From positions 1-55,931 of the forward strand of contig NTMA01000150.1 in assembly GCA_002917075.1 (NCBI GenBank): DNA of 55,931 nt, in the 5' to 3' direction. The stretch's first letter is position 1. Each line of letters opens with the position of its first letter. The stretch comes from Hawksworthiomyces lignivorus (lineage: Eukaryota; Ascomycota; Sordariomycetes; Ophiostomatales; Ophiostomataceae). Made by a program: the position numbers and the translations under genes. The notes below the pieces were generated by a model. That model was not told the origin of the DNA and did no database searches. It worked only from the letters and a program-made list of their open reading frames with translations. Positions 1 to 15,520 of the stretch are shown here, piece by piece.

Positions 1-2094
1 CCCCCCTCCACCTCCCTCGAATGAGAGAGGCCAGCGAGCGCTGCAGAGCAACGGCACAGTTACTGGGCGCCTCGCGAGACAAAGAACAACACCGAAGAAA
101 AGCGAGCCTGGGGACCCCCCTATAAGATCAAAACAAAGAATACGGCAGATTGCATACAGCGAAGCGTGCAAGCCGGTTGGCCAGAACATGTCCCCAGGAG
201 CGTCAACAAACACTGAAAAGTGACAGGACAGAACGAGTCGACTGCAGGCGGAATGCATATAAGACAATGAGCGATCCGACGTCAAGGCGCTGCCGAGAAG
301 AGAGACAAAAATGGAACAAAAGAGAGCCAGAGAGAAGGCTAGAGCCAAGAGGATTTGGAATAGAGAAGCCTTAACGACACACCAAAAAGAGACCGGGGGC
401 CAGCGCACCAAGTCTCACCTCTCCCTCCTCCCCTTTTCTTCAACAGTAGTTCTCTTCGAAAGGGAGAGGGAAAGATGACGGGGTGAGATTTTAAACACGA
501 TCCTTCCCTCTTTTCCTCGGAAAGAGTCAAGCGATACTCTGCATTGTTCTTGTTGAGAATGACTTTCAAGACCTGTTGGCCATTCCGTCTTGAAGAGAGC
601 CCTCTATCCGACTTTCATTCCCCTTCTCCTGCATCTCATATTCGACCGCCTCATAGCAGCATCAGCGTCCATGAGAACTACCGATATTCTAGGATGAAAA
701 TGGAACGACGACATGCAGCCGCGGTACCCGCTCTCGAAAGACAACTGCGGGGGGGGAGCATCTCAAAGGGCGAAAAAAAGACTCACACGCTGAGGACGGC
801 TGAGCCCAAAAGACCACTGACTGAGCGAACGGCTATCAATTCAAAGGCTGCTGCAGAACTATGGGAATAAAGCAACAGAACACGAGGTTTCAAAGCAAAA
901 CTCAACTCTTGAAAAAGATTCTGTTTCCCTTTTTTGCAAATAAAAAAAATAAAAAATAAACAACGATAAATAATATTGTTACACGCCGGGCAGACGCTTC
1001 CAAGGAAAGACGACGCACCGGACAGGAATGCAGCAGGAATGCCTCCAAATGGTTTTTTTGTCTTCCATCTCTCCCGCCCCCCTTTTCAGTCATTCCTTTT
1101 TGATTTTCTGTCTTTCTCTCTTTTTTCTTCTCTTGCTCCGTCTTGTTCTTTTCCCTGTCTTTCCTCATCCGCATTACCGAAAGGCAGTCGAGAAGATAAG
1201 AGGCCCAAATGCCTAACCAACCCAATGACCCTTTTTTCCCTCCGGTTCTTTGACTCCTATGGTCCTCCCTTTCGCTACCCAAAATCGGAACTGACAGACT
1301 ATCCTTTCTCTCTCCCATCCTTGAAACCTTCATGAACACCAGATCAAACCAAAAACCCAAGGGTGGCAACAAAAAAAAGACTATGCGAGTGGCCGTCAAA
1401 TCGAAACGTCGTAAACACAAATGCTTCGGAGCGCTCATTCAACAAGAAAAAAAAATACTGTAAGGAGTGTCGAGAAATATAAATCCACCATAATTTGACG
1501 CCAAAACGCATTTCAAACCAATCGCCAGGAATATAAACTCGGTCGACGCCATCTTCTTCGTCTCCTCCGGGGCGTTATGCGAGAGGAACTTCGAAAAGGA
1601 GTGAAAAATAGGGGAAATCAAGCGAGAAAGAAAAAGAGGTGTCCAAAATGCAGCAAATAAATACAGAACAAAAAACAATGGCCGGTTGTGAAGGAGGCCC
1701 CCCTTTGGCAGAATTGCGATGCAGCGACAGGAAAGAAAGCGAAAAGAAAAGCAACTGAAAAACAGAAACAGAACGCCAACAGAACACAAGGGAGTCAAAT
1801 CCAATACCGCAAAAAGCCGACTTGTAAGCAAAGCACAGCAGAAATGGCACAATATGAGTACACGAAGTGTTTCCACCTCAGGGGGTATTTGTGATGGGAA
1901 GCAGCCAAAACAGACGAGATAACAAACAACCACTGAAACAAACGGAATAATCAGCAGCAACAAGACAAAAAATTACGATTATGCGGCAATGATAGTGTAG
2001 TGAGAAATTGGGGAAAGATAGAAGTGAAATTTTTGCCCAAAGGGACGGCCAACGACAACGACAGTGGGTGTTCCAGTCGGTTTCTTTTGGTGGT
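1..2094. other. Gene-free stretch downstream of the C2H2 factor
   Basis: I see no supportable gene here. Open frames on the minus strand around 900-1960 translate to Phe/Leu/Ser-rich strings that follow from T-rich sequence and show no domain. The first 900 bases are purine-rich on the plus strand. The 3' untranslated region of the neighbouring transcription factor gene must begin at 2094 and run leftwards, but I could not pick a polyadenylation signal. The window opens in C-rich sequence that may be the edge of an assembly break. Confidence 0.6.
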
Positions 2095-3654
<1,560 letters not shown>

Positions 3655-3750
3655 CTCTCTGGGTAATAAAACAAGTGTTGATGGCAAAGTTGGAGAAATC
3701 CACGTTCACGGACCGAAGCGTCTGTGTTTTGTTGGAGGGCGTTTGATGGT

Positions 3751-3758
3751 CTTATATA
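3751..3758 (-). promoter_or_regulatory. Candidate TATA box of the C2H2 factor gene
   Basis: Read on the minus strand this is TATATAAG, about 97 bases before the chosen start codon. Transcription would then begin near 3715-3725 with a leader of about 65 bases. A possible intron acceptor (CCCAG) sits 4 bases before the ATG, so a spliced leader from a more distant start site is an alternative. Confidence 0.4.
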
Positions 3759-6700
3759 CACCACTGAAAGAGCAAATATGTGAAGAACAGACAATAAGGG
3801 CGTTCGTGGGTCGTTCGACTGATGGTGGCAAAGAACCAGGAAAACAGCAAAAGGTAAGAAAAAGCAAGAGGGGGTGGAGAAAGATAGACGAAACACGTTC
3901 ACTCGGAATTGGTTGAAAGCGTGATCGACCTTAATGCGACCAGAAGAAATCTGCGGCAGACGATTTGTTGCACGACAGAACAGAAGGAGATTTCCGGGTA
4001 ATGGGTGTCTAGATCGATAGGACCAACCGAAAATCAGTTTCGAAGAACAGCATAGAAGACCAGCAAAACAACGAGTTCTGATGCGTAATCTAGCACATCA
4101 GTTTTGTCGTCGAACGTCGACGAAAAGAAGGGGGGGAGAAAGAACAGGGAGGTGTTCTTAAGGCCAGCTCGGAAGCAGTCACAGAAGAATGACAGGGAGG
4201 GAAAGAAAAAGAAGAAGAGATGACAAGGGAGAGCAGAACAATGCAAGCCGAGACAACGACGAGAAAATGTGTGTGTGCTGTGTATCAAAGTGTTCTACCA
4301 GTGGGCAACAGACAACGACGGCAAGACTGGAGACAGCGTGGAAGGAGTAAGAGCGGCAACAACGGCCACGACGATGAAGGAGACAAAGATGCAAAAGAAT
4401 ATATCTTATGAAGGGGAAGGACTCAAAGAGATGATCTCCATGAGATTGGAAGAGAGGGGCGAGCAAAATTGAAGAAGACAAGAGGAGGGAGATGGTCCCT
4501 TTATGAATTCATGAAGACGAAAAGAGTGAAGAGAAGAAGAGGCAAGGCAAGGAAGGCAGCAAGGTGTAGTATTGTACTGCTGAAGACCTGCAGAGACGGG
4601 AGAGGTACTAAGAAAAATAGTGGAGAGACAGGGAATGAGGTTCAAGAGGGAAAGAAAAAGAAAAATAATAATTTAATGTGAAGATAAAAAGAAAAGGGAC
4701 TTACCCAGAAGGGAGGGGGCGGGTTGTCGTGGTGGAGGTGTTGCGCACAGGTATACTACCCTTCCTCTTTTCTTATTTTTTTTTTTTAAGGAATACTCCC
4801 TCCCGCTACAACCTTCCAAGCTAATGATCAAAAGCCGTTAGGTGGTTGCAACAAGCTGACTAGGCCAGGGACACCTCACTAACAGCCGTTGTAAGTTTGA
4901 AGGGGTAAGCGTGTCAGGTGGAGCCTTTTGTTTGCTGTATGACGGTACTAATGAAGAGCGGTGCTGCTACTGTCCAAGTATTCTGGTACCTGAGCTGGAT
5001 ATCTCTTGCGCGTTTCGAAGTCGAGGCGTCTCTTTTCCTATTATTCTATTCTATTTCCTCGGATTGTTGAACTTTCTGGTTGTTGTGAAATAACAAACCG
5101 GCGCTGGTCTCTTGTTTTCACTCAGCAGATTGTCCTTTGCTTTTTGGTATCCTTTAAGACTGGGCAGCCAAAAAAAAGTTGATTTGGCGTATAAGTGGCA
5201 AAAGTCGATGAAAGAAGTCTTTTCTCTCCTGGTTTTGCTTCCTGGCCTGGAACGTTCTGCGAAGCTGTTATTGTCTGGTACCACTTCCTCTAGTTTGCCT
5301 GGCAGTATTGCTAAGTTTCTAAGGGATAAGCAATGAAAGTCAGATAATTGGATATTCCATAAAAATTCCGATTTCAAAAATCAAAAGCTGAGTGTGATGA
5401 GTTTTTTTCTGCGGAATTGTATGAAGCCGAGGACTGGTCTTGCAACGAAAATAAAAGATTCCGTACTGGTTATTCGCAAACCAAGTTGAGATAAAACACA
5501 AGACGTCGTCAGGGGGGGTGCAACAACAATGAGTGTGATGAGAACAGCAAAATCGAGAGACGGGGGACGAGGGCTACAGGATATAGGGAAACGGTCTTGA
5601 AGCGGAGCGGTGTTAGACGATCTGTTGTGGGAGGCCACAACACGAGATCAGATGCAGGAACAAGAAACAAAAAGAAGGCAATCAAAGGGCACTGCGGGGA
5701 GGGAGAAGGAGAAAGAGAGAGGGTGTGGATGAATAGGAAATGACAAGGGGAAGGTGTGTGCAGACGAAAAGTGCCCGAGTGTGAACATCCCAAAAAAGAA
5801 GATGCGAGAATGCAAGAGTAACGAAGAAGGAAGGCGATGCAGGTTATAATTGTCCATAGTAAGACATAACTGCGCACGGAGGCCAAATGAGCAACGACTG
5901 TGGACAAAAAGAGAGAGGGAAAGGAGGTTAACCAAGTGATTATGTGCCAATTGCGAATATTTCCTTCCCAGTTCAGGCTTGGGTTATATCACGAAAGGCA
6001 TATATATCAAGGAGGCGATGAAAGTGGAGAGTAAAAGGCATCTCTCCAAGTGGAGCTTCCGTTGTGCCTTTCCTGTGAGGCTATAACGGTACAATTTCTC
6101 ATGATATAATACCCAAGATCAACAGTGGTCGGATAAGGTGTTCAAAATGGATAGTAGGTTGGGTTGGGGAGGGTCTAGAAGAAGCAAATGCAGACGCTAC
6201 CAAAGTCTCTCTGACTTATACCAGGCTCGGCATTCTCGGTGCTTTGGTCTTTTTTCTTCCTTCACATCTGACCTGCTATTTCTTCTTAAGAAGGGGCAAG
6301 AAAGATCAGAAAGAAAGAGGCATACAAGAAAACACGGCAGGGATGCAGAGAGAGAGGCGTAGAGAGCTGCGGGAGAGAGCAGGAAGGGAGAAGACGGGCG
6401 CATCGAGTTTCTTGCTTGCAGCATTGCAGCGGACTGACCTGTGTAGTGGTTTGTTTTTCTATTTCGAGGTTGATGAGGCAAAGATGCGTCTCTATTCTTG
6501 GTTGTGGTGGAGCAGATGGCGAAAAGAGGAAACACCACAAAACGTGGAGGAGCAAAGAAAACGACGAGAAAGGTTAGGACAAGGTCAAGACGTAGGTGCT
6601 CGAGCACCACCTCCTGCTGCAAGTGCCTCGTCGTAGAGAAGAAATCTTGTAAGAATAGTGGACGGAGCTTCTGCGAGTGCGTGCCAGTGTGTGTACTCCT

Positions 6701-9700
6701 CATGTACGTGTGTATGTGCGTATGTGCGTGCGCTGAGTATCTTGCTGTGGAGAACGACTGTCGAAGAGTTGATCCTTATGATGGGAGGGCAGCTTCGGGG
6801 TTTGATCCTATTGCAAAAATGATCGTTTACGAGAATATGAGTCTTGAGCAAGGGTGATAGAGCCAAATAACTTAGTCCCAAGTTGCGCTAGTACTAATGT
6901 TGATGTTTTTCAAGGAGAGAGCACAGGAGCCTTATTTTCTCGTCAGATATGTTTTTTTTTTTTGGATATCGTGGCGCTGATTGTCGCGGTGTGGAGAAAG
7001 AATGTCTCAATAACCACTACTCTGTGATGTATCTTTAAGCGGCGCACAAGCATTACACCTGCATGTAGGAGGTTAAAAGAAAGGGCTTCCTAAGAGAGAT
7101 GAAGAAAGTAGGAGACGCGGAAGCAGAGTAAGAAAGACACTGGCGAGAATGGTTCACCAGAGACAAGCTGATGCAGGGCTCCCACCGTCGTCCTCTGTGC
7201 CGTGTCTGGAGATGCAACAAATTCAGTGAGAATAGTGATAGATATGAAATGAAAAGATGAGAGAAGAGAGGACCAGAAAAGAATCTCAAGAGATGAGAAT
7301 GGCCCGTGGCGGGAAACGGGAACTTGATATACGCGAGTATTTGAATTCTAGGCGGGAGAGGAAGAGTGTGCAATGTTTGTTTACCAGTATCTACATTAAG
7401 AAGAGAAGACGATTTCAAGGGCGATACAAGAAAGATTAGAATAGGAGAGGGACAAGAGAAGGAGAAGGAAAGCAAGATTCAAAGCTTACAACGTAGAAAG
7501 AATAAAGATCAGGTACGATACAAAATAGATGGGGAGCGGGAGCGGCAGAGGGCCAAAAAAGAAAAGGAAAGAAAATCTAAAAACGAATGTAACGCTAAAG
7601 TGCGGAGAGCAGAGAAAGTATACATGGTTCAAGAGGGCGTGTTGTACATAACTTGTGTAGAAGTGTATCTCAGGACATCCCGCTGCACTTGGCTGGGTGG
7701 GACTCCGACGAAGGCGAAGAGAAAATATGTATGTACATACGGTACTGCGTGCAAGGCTAAGCTATCCTGGTGATTCTGAAGAGGCAGAGGAAAAGGCAGA
7801 GCAAAGACCATGAGGCCAGGGGGCTGGTCAGGTACCGCAGATGCTCTCAACATGGTACAGTTATGATGGCAAAAGACGCGGAGAGGAGAGAGAGCGAGAA
7901 ACAAAGGACACTGGCAGAGAGAGGTATCTTACTTGTGCCCCTGTACGTTCTCCGTACAACATCCAGAACTAACAGTCAACAGATACAACAGCATGTGCAG
8001 AGGTGTGAGTGTGAAAGCAAGGGTGGGTGTGGGTAAAGAGGAGATGGACAAGCATTGCATGGCAAGCAAACCCCTGCCAGATGCTTTTCTTTTTTTTTTT
8101 GTCTTCACAAGTTCCTGCTGCCATTTTTTTCAAATGTCTTTTTTTGTTGTACTCTGTTCCTTGCCGTGTTGTTTCTCAAAGTGGCATAGTTGGGTGGGCG
8201 GAAAGGGAGAGTCGGGTAACGAACAAGGGTAGCTGGCCGAAAAGAGAACAGCGTGCCGGCTAGGCAGAGAAGCAGGGTCTCCTGCAAAATACAAGGTAGT
8301 TCGAGGTGAAGCTCAACACCCCCTCTCATTATTTCACGCCCCTATGTACAGAGAGTAAGGAGGATATAGACACTCCTCTTTCCCCCCCATGGCGCTCTCT
8401 CTTTTCCTCTCCCTGAACCCCCCTTCAAGAAACAATTGAAGAGGTGATGGGGGGCAAGGAAGAGAAACCGATGATGGGTCCTGCAGCAAAAGGTGATTTT
8501 GTTCGCTCTGCTCGTTCTGGTCGCTTGCGAGAGAGTCTTCACTAAAAGTCACCTCGCTGTACTTAGTCGTAGGGTGCCACTCGGGACAAAGCCGCAAAGG
8601 AAGCCACGAGAGTGACAGTCGAAGGAGACAGTAAAAAAGAAATGAGAGACAATTAACAACGGGACTCCATTGTTTATTCGAGATCTGTCTCTTATCCGCA
8701 ATTGCCCCTGGTCCAAACGGAGGCCCTGTCAACACCATCTCTCCCATCTGCATCTTTTTTTCCATGTTTAGGAGCTCTTTGTCTACTTCCTGTCTGTGTT
8801 GTCTCTCATCTGTTCCTCATTAGTGTCTGTTCTCCCTGCGCACACTGTCTCGCTCCTCTTCTGCTGCCCGGCACGGAGATTTTATTTTGAGCTTGTCGCT
8901 CTCCATGCTTCTTCGTCTGTTCTTTGCTAAAAGCCAATGCGTCGAGCAAAACAGTGCGACGACTGAGAGCCGAGACAAGATATTCGCACCTTCATTGGCA
9001 ATACATTTTGTCCGACTAGCTAGCCTTCTATCGTCTAGATCTACAGCAGAAAGTATCTTTCTTATCTTGACTAGCAAAACCGAAGTGCGTATGGTCGTAG
9101 AGAGTAAAATTGGCTGACGACAGAGAGCTGCACTATAGTGGTAGCACTAACTGCAACCGAAGAGGATGATACTCTGCAGAGGGGAAAGCCGCCACGAGGT
9201 ACGTAACGAAAAGAGGGAGAGACTTCAAATCCTGCCGTCCCGCATAATGCAATTGACGAATAGACGCGACTCCTGGCAAGAGCGGCCGACTGCTTAGGTG
9301 ACCCGATCAGTGGCGGGGTGAACCCCCCGGCCAGCAAACGAGCAACAGCAAATCTGCGTCGCAATATTAGTGGCTGGCTCTTCGCTGTTTCGCTCTTTCC
9401 TGCTCAGGACACGCCAAATCGCTGACTACGGCCAGGCCTCGGTGTGTTTACGGCAGCCACGCTCTAGGTCTGCATACAGATCGCCCTCAGCTCTTCTGTC
9501 TCTCTAGTCCCTAATATGGCAATGTGTGAAAGCCTATGTCCCCAGAAATACCGGAGAGCTACAGACATTCACAACGGCTGTGAATCACCAAAAGTGGTTC
9601 ATCTATTCAACTCCCACGATATGTCTTCGTTTCGCTCTTCTGCACAGACCTCATTTTCATGTAAAGAGTGTCAGTATTGAAGTGAGGCATCGGCCCCGAC

Positions 9701-11230
9701 GTCTACAAGGTCTAGATGGCTGCCTCTGCCGGCACGGGAAGAGGGAAGACTAGGGAGCATGAGAGAAGAGAGAGCAAGAGGCAGGAAAGAAAAAAAGAAA
9801 CACACGAGCCAGAAAAAAAAACACCAGAACGGGATGAGGAAAAAAGAGAAACACAAGGAGAGCGGCAGCTAAAGAACAAAAGTACCTATATCGCCTAAGG
9901 TGGTGGGTCTCTTACTGGGCGAACAGCTATACATACGGGAAGAACGGTGTGATAAATTATATATCTTATCTGCCGGACGCCGTGGAGAGACGGGAGACAA
10001 AACAAAAAGACGGCAGGGGAGAGACAAAAAGTAGACATTAGCCCAAAATGGGCTGAAGGAGGCCAAGAAAGGAAGCGAGAGACAAAAAAGTCGTGAAAAG
10101 AAAAGCTTTTCCTACATGCGTACGGAGTAGAAAGTAGGATACATGTCTCTCCTTCACCGTAAAATCCAGGAATTTTAGGTTCTCTCCCGTCCCTATGCGT
10201 GCTGCTCCGTACAGCCCCTCTACGGTGCCGCTGTTGCAGCATGCAGTTGCGCAAGCGAAAGCAACTTGATAGAAACCCCATTCAATCAATTTCCCAAGTG
10301 CATCGAGCATCGCGGCTTGCAACTCTCCAGATACGGAGGCAAGGTTAGAAAGCCGCCTGGTCTGAGCTGCGGCGGTAGAGCCTTGAGGTTGGAGGAAGCT
10401 CAGGGCGCAAGAAGGCTCGAGAATCACATTTAGAAAAATAGTAGAGGAAATTGTATGATCACACTTACACACAGCCCCAATGGCACACAAAACACTTTTG
10501 TTCGCAGACACACAAGCACACGATAAGAATTGATGCTACAGCGGGGGCTTGGCGAAGGAGGTGTGGTGAATTTAGAGTTGGGGCTAATCACCTGTCTACT
10601 CTGAATTTTTTACTGCTCCTCTTCTCTTTGCACGACGCTGCACTTAGATTGACACATGTCAAAAGAGAGATGCAAATAAAAAGGGGGTGACTCTGTCTTA
10701 CATTTACACAAGCAGAAAGCGCGGGACGGATTTTTTTTTGTTTTTTTGTTTTTCAATCACTCCAAGTTGAAAAATGTCCAGACAGAAGGGCAATAAATGC
10801 ACGGAGTACCTGCAGGTCTAGTGCAATGCAGACGCCGAGCGGGACGTCTGAAGACGGGCAATTTTGTTTTCCTGCAGAATGAAGACTTAGAAACGAGATG
10901 AGAAAAGAAATATGGAAATCTGTAAATTGAAAACTAAAGACTAAAAAAGTGCAAATTGGGCGCCGGGACCGTAGAAACGAGAAGGCCAGCGAAGCAAGAC
11001 AATTACGCTGTCGCGAGAAGAAGGTAGAAATACCAATGCCAAAAATTGTCGGCTCATCTAGGCTGAACACCTAGGAGACAGCCGAAAAGGAATGCTCGCC
11101 GAAAAATTTCAGCGAAGACAAGGAGTGGCCAAAGAAAAATTCAATATATCAAAAAGACTGAAAGTGACTGATGAGCAAAACCAGCTATGAAGTAGATAGA
11201 CAGACGACAAGCGAGCGGCAGAGGCACTGC
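3759..11230. other. Gene-free region, plus strand largely purine-rich
   Basis: No gene, tRNA or transposon coding sequence is visible. The plus strand is strongly A/G-biased over long pieces (about 3.9-4.7, 5.5-5.95, 6.15-7.65 and 9.7-10.13 kb), broken by T-rich pieces (about 4.75-5.35 and 8.7-9.1 kb). Read in the direction of the C2H2 factor gene, the purine pieces become C/T-rich, which is common in fungal promoters and leaders. A minus-strand open frame at 10038-10511 has a fairly protein-like middle part but starts only at GTG and shows no domain, so it is not called. Confidence 0.5.
6686..6734. repeat. Imperfect GT/GTAT microsatellite
   Basis: A stretch of alternating GT with interspersed A and C (gtgtgtac, gtgtatgtgcg, tatgtgcgtgcg). 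It is simple sequence, probably of no coding value. Confidence 0.6.
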
Positions 11231-14200
11231 AGGCTATCTTCTCGTCTCTCTTTCTTTTCCCCCTTTAATTCTGTACCTTAATATCGATGGGCCTTGCCAT
11301 TCGGGCTGGCTCTTCTTGTTTATGTTTTATTTTATTGCTTTAAATTTTGTACCCCCAAATTTGTCTTTTTTTTGCCGCCTTTTCCATCTTGTTCCCGTTT
11401 TGCGTTTTGCCTTCTCATCTTCAACCCTTTTGCTCCGTTTAAGTGTTCTACAAGGATTTTTGTTACATCTACTCCCTCCTTTTGTCTCCATTTCATAGCT
11501 ACACCTTGGCTCGAAACGAAACTAACAATGAAGAAGCGATCTATTCGCGGAATTGCAACGCCAGCATTGCAACTGAGAGAAAAAAAGACAATCGTCGTCG
11601 TTATCGATTGTGTGTCTAGGGAATGTGATAGTGCAAGGGGAGCTGGTCTTTAGCAATGCTACTGAGGCATCTGACGTTCTTCAACTACGACCGTAGTCTT
11701 ATCGGGGAAGCGTTCCTAGGAGCCTTATTTGTCGCAGGCCCCTGTGCTAGTAAGAGAGGAAGCGCCATCAAGGCTGACAAGCTGCCCCAAGAGAGAAGGG
11801 AGCAGCGTGCTGCATAGGAAGAGCTGTGTGAAGTAAGCATATAATATGGAGCGCAGGATGAGGTTAGGAACAACTCCCGACATACGAGATACGCCTATAG
11901 ATGGCTTCTCGCCGTGATCCGGACTTCTCTGTCGAAAGAGAGAGCAGTTTTCTCAGGGTCTTTACCTTGCGCAGGCACAGGCCATTCGCATAGCCAGAGA
12001 GGGTTGCCTTTGAGCCTAAGAGGAGGTGTGCGTTGCATCGGCAATCTGGTCTCTGTTTATTATGAACGTGGGCTTCCTTGGATGTTTCTCAAATATACAT
12101 ACAGATGTAACTATTCATTGGGACATTCACGGCCGATGAGTACGTATGCGCATTGCTCACTCGCACTGCAAAAAAGCTACCCCAGCCTCCAAGATCCGAA
12201 CAACCCCTGTCACCTGAACCCCTGGCCTATGTACAGAGATCCCGACTGAAGCACGCTCGTACTCGTAAGGCGTAGGGGAGTACCAAATATACATAAGCCT
12301 TCTGAAAGGGTAGCATAGGGCAGGCAGGTCGCTCAACCAACCAGCTGCGGGAGGCTCGGGGCATGCCACGGAGATGCTTGCGAGTATTTCCTGTACTCCA
12401 AAGAGAAGAGATGGGCACGGAGAGTAGTGTTTGTGGGCGTGTAATATCACGCACAAATATACGCGGATACTTGCGCACTAGCTGTATCTCACATCATTCG
12501 CACTCGTACCTATCAAACAGCGAGAATCCGACGTTTCAAAACTTTGTCTTAGCTGCAGTTGTAAGTGGTCGACTGCCGCACACCTAAACCACATTAAGAT
12601 TGTGAGGTACGCTGGTTTAACAAAGAAAGGTCAACATAGTGCGCGTCACCCCGCCATCACCTCAAATTTCGTCCCCTCTGTCACTGTGACGTACACGATT
12701 ACACAGGAAGCAATCCGCAAGATGACGCTGTACTCTCAGTTAGCACGTCAAGAAGGATTCTCGCATCTTACGATTCTGGGAACAAGAATAGCCAATCAAT
12801 AAAACAATAGAAAAGAACTGTTGGATAAGAAATAGACCGCGGAGCAAACCAAAGGAGAATCACCAACAGAAAGGAGAGACATGGCCCCAGATCGAAAATG
12901 CCACGCCCCGCCCCTTGCTCTAGTAGTCCCCTCCCCCAAAAAAGATGTCTATGAATAAAGATTCCCTTTTTTTGAAACCTTTCGCTTGCTTGAAAATCTT
13001 TAATAATCCGGGAGAAGATCTTTCTGCCAAAAATAATAAGAGAGGGGTATGATGCGAGGGAGAGGAAACAAAAAAGCAGGCACAAAGAGATTTGGATCAC
13101 TCAATGTCAAGATCTCTGCCAGAGAAAACAGAACACTCAAAAGGAACAGGAAACTAGGTCGCGATCTACCATTGATCCGCACAATTCTCCTATCGTGCGG
13201 GCGATGTATCCGTCTCGGAGACAAGCAGACAATAAAAATAACCCACGATCCTCTAAAACGAAACACGGCCGTGACCGGCTCAATGGAAAATCACAAAATG
13301 CAAAATCGAGCAGAGAAAAGCGGCCACGCCCCTCTACCCTCCACTTAACAGAAGATGAATTGTTATATTGCAATAGCCAGGTTTTCTGTTCGTTTCAATC
13401 ATTCCATATTTCATAGTGCTTCTGTTATGGTATATTATTCCTTCTATATATTGTCGGGTCTGGCTGGATAGAAGAAACCCCGTTTTTTGTTTGTCTCGGT
13501 TTCGTTATCTTACTTTTTCTGATAGATTGCAATTCCGCTTTTGACAGGAGTTGGTTGACCATAGAAACCAAAACACGAAACAAACAAGAGCAAGAGAAAA
13601 AGGGAAGACAATGAACCGTATTTTCCGGCGCAGTGCTTCCTTTCCTTTCCTTTTTCTGGCTATAGGCCCGATCGCTATTGGTTGCCGGCCTGAATATTCA
13701 CTTTCTTCTTCTTGAACAATAGCAGAGTGTTCCCACGGTTGTATTACAGACTAGTGAGTGTCGAGGTTGTGAGTCCCCACATGCAAATTCAGAAACTCTT
13801 CACAAAAGTAAGACAAAGCATATATAACGCGGCGGCGATATATGTAAGAAGAGGTGTGCCGAATGATATTGTATTCTTGTCCGCCGAGCGGAGATGTCTA
13901 TTTTCTTGTTGGTGTGGATCTCGTATAGAGCCGAGAAACACAACACTGTGGGAACAAACTAGAACCAAATAATAACTACAAAACAGAAACCAGAAACAGA
14001 ACGAGATACCAGGCCGCACGCTCCGTATTTGCACTCAGGCTTAATACGGATAACTGCTAATAGAATAATAAAGAAGCGAATATTATTGTGTGTTTCTATC
14101 GCGTTTCAATTCCAATAGATACAAGTGTCTTTTTTCCAGGTACCAAGAAGTCTGGGCAAAGTTCGAACAGTTCGCAGAGTATTCTTTCTAACACGAGTGG

Positions 14201-14357
14201 AATGTAGCAGAACGTATATGAATTGAATAGCGGGCCAACTTAATGGATTCTGTAGGAACCGGGTGTTCAATCAATCGTTTTGTAGATGAGCCACCTTTCG
14301 TTCACCACATCGTCTTGATATGTCGTAATAACATCATTTTCTCGTCTCGTTCATGTG

Positions 14358-14460
14358 TACTCCGTAGACGTTTGCGCTCGCTCGACACTTGCTCAACGCT
14401 CTAGGCTCCTACTCCGTATGGGCTTACAGTGAGATACATCAACTCGTACGGAGGAGTAGT
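14358..14460. repeat. Cluster of TACTCCGTA motifs
   Basis: Two exact TACTCCGTA copies (14358-14366 and 14410-14418) are followed at about 14446 by an interrupted inverted form, TACGGA-GGAGTA. This is the densest group of a 9-mer that is over-represented across the window. Its function is unknown; it could be a binding site or a remnant of a small repeat. Confidence 0.5.
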
Positions 14461-15053
14461 GTGCTAGTATGCTTACTCTTGTGTATTCAAACTAATGCAA
14501 CCCTTTCAACGGTTTTTACCTTGTCTCTGCTTTCGTCTTTCCGGTCCCCTAGCAGCGTGGGTTTCTATCATTTTTCAGAAAATCGCCTGCTAGCTCAAAG
14601 CGGATTGTCCCCTTGCGCCCCGTGGCGCTTTGGGGAGTTTTCCCCTCTAAGGACTAGGTTCTGTTGCTCTAGTCTCTCCCCTTAATACCTCGTTTCCCTG
14701 TTGCGGGCTTTTTGTTCATGATGGCCTTCCCTTGCCAGTGCTGTACAGGAGTTTGTCCGCCGCTCGCACCAAGACGCGCATCTTGTCTTAATTTGCACAA
14801 GTGAGAAGAGTCCTTCGGCGCAATTCAATTCGACCGGCTCTTGCTTCCCTGCAAACACCACTATCTATGCACTAGCAGCGGACATTTTTGGTGCTTGGAC
14901 AAACGTCGAAACACACATTGCCTGTAGATCACAGTCATCTCGGTTGTCTCGTTTTGTGTCTCTCTCTGGCGATGGACTTTCCTCTTCACAACTGAGCCTC
15001 GCACTGCAGCTTCTACTTCTCGCTAAGTTCGCTTTCTAGCCTAGGTCCTAGCC

Positions 15054-15065
15054 AGGCCGCGGCCT
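15054..15065. repeat. Perfect 12-bp GC-rich palindrome
   Basis: AGGCCGCGGCCT reads the same on both strands. It lies among several CTAG tetramers (15037-15066). No gene is adjacent and no function can be assigned. Confidence 0.6.
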
Positions 15066-15491
15066 AGCGGAAAATTTCAGTAGGCTAAGTCACTCTAGAG
15101 CCACGTACATGCGCCGTTCAGCACGTTGTGCACGAGAAGGCGATCTGCTTAGTCCTCGGCGCCATTCTGCCTGCCCGCGGTCCTCCTTTTTTACGCATTC
15201 TTTTTTAGAATTTGCTAAGATCGTGATGGTCCAACGCCAGCACTTCGCGCCGTCTCGCCTCGCTTACGTACGACGTTTTCGGTGTAGATAGCTGCATTTC
15301 CTGCTCTTAGTAAAAACGTGTCGACTCCGCTACTATTAAAGAAAAACTGGCGGTTTACATTCTCTCCGAAATAACAAGCTCCATATGCTCGCTCAGAGGG
15401 TCTTCGTCCAAAGCTGATCGGCCTTTCGTATCCGTTCCCACTGCTTGCTGCTGTTGCCTCTTGCTTCGTAGCTTCTGGTATGAGATACGTC

Positions 15492-15520
15492 TTTTTTTAT
15501 TTTTTTTATTTTTTATTTTT
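15492..15520. repeat. T-rich low-complexity tract
   Basis: Runs of five to eight T separated by single A residues. Similar tracts occur at 39477-39510. Confidence 0.7.

Noticed and set aside
902..1963. Two adjoining minus-strand open frames of about 175 codons
   Set aside because: Composition is Phe/Leu/Ser/Cys-rich as expected from T-rich DNA; one opens at a codon next to the other's stop and neither has a domain.
10038..10511. Minus-strand frame with a fairly protein-like middle
   Set aside because: Starts only at GTG, no recognised motif, no convincing splice partners; kept as a remark in the region entry.
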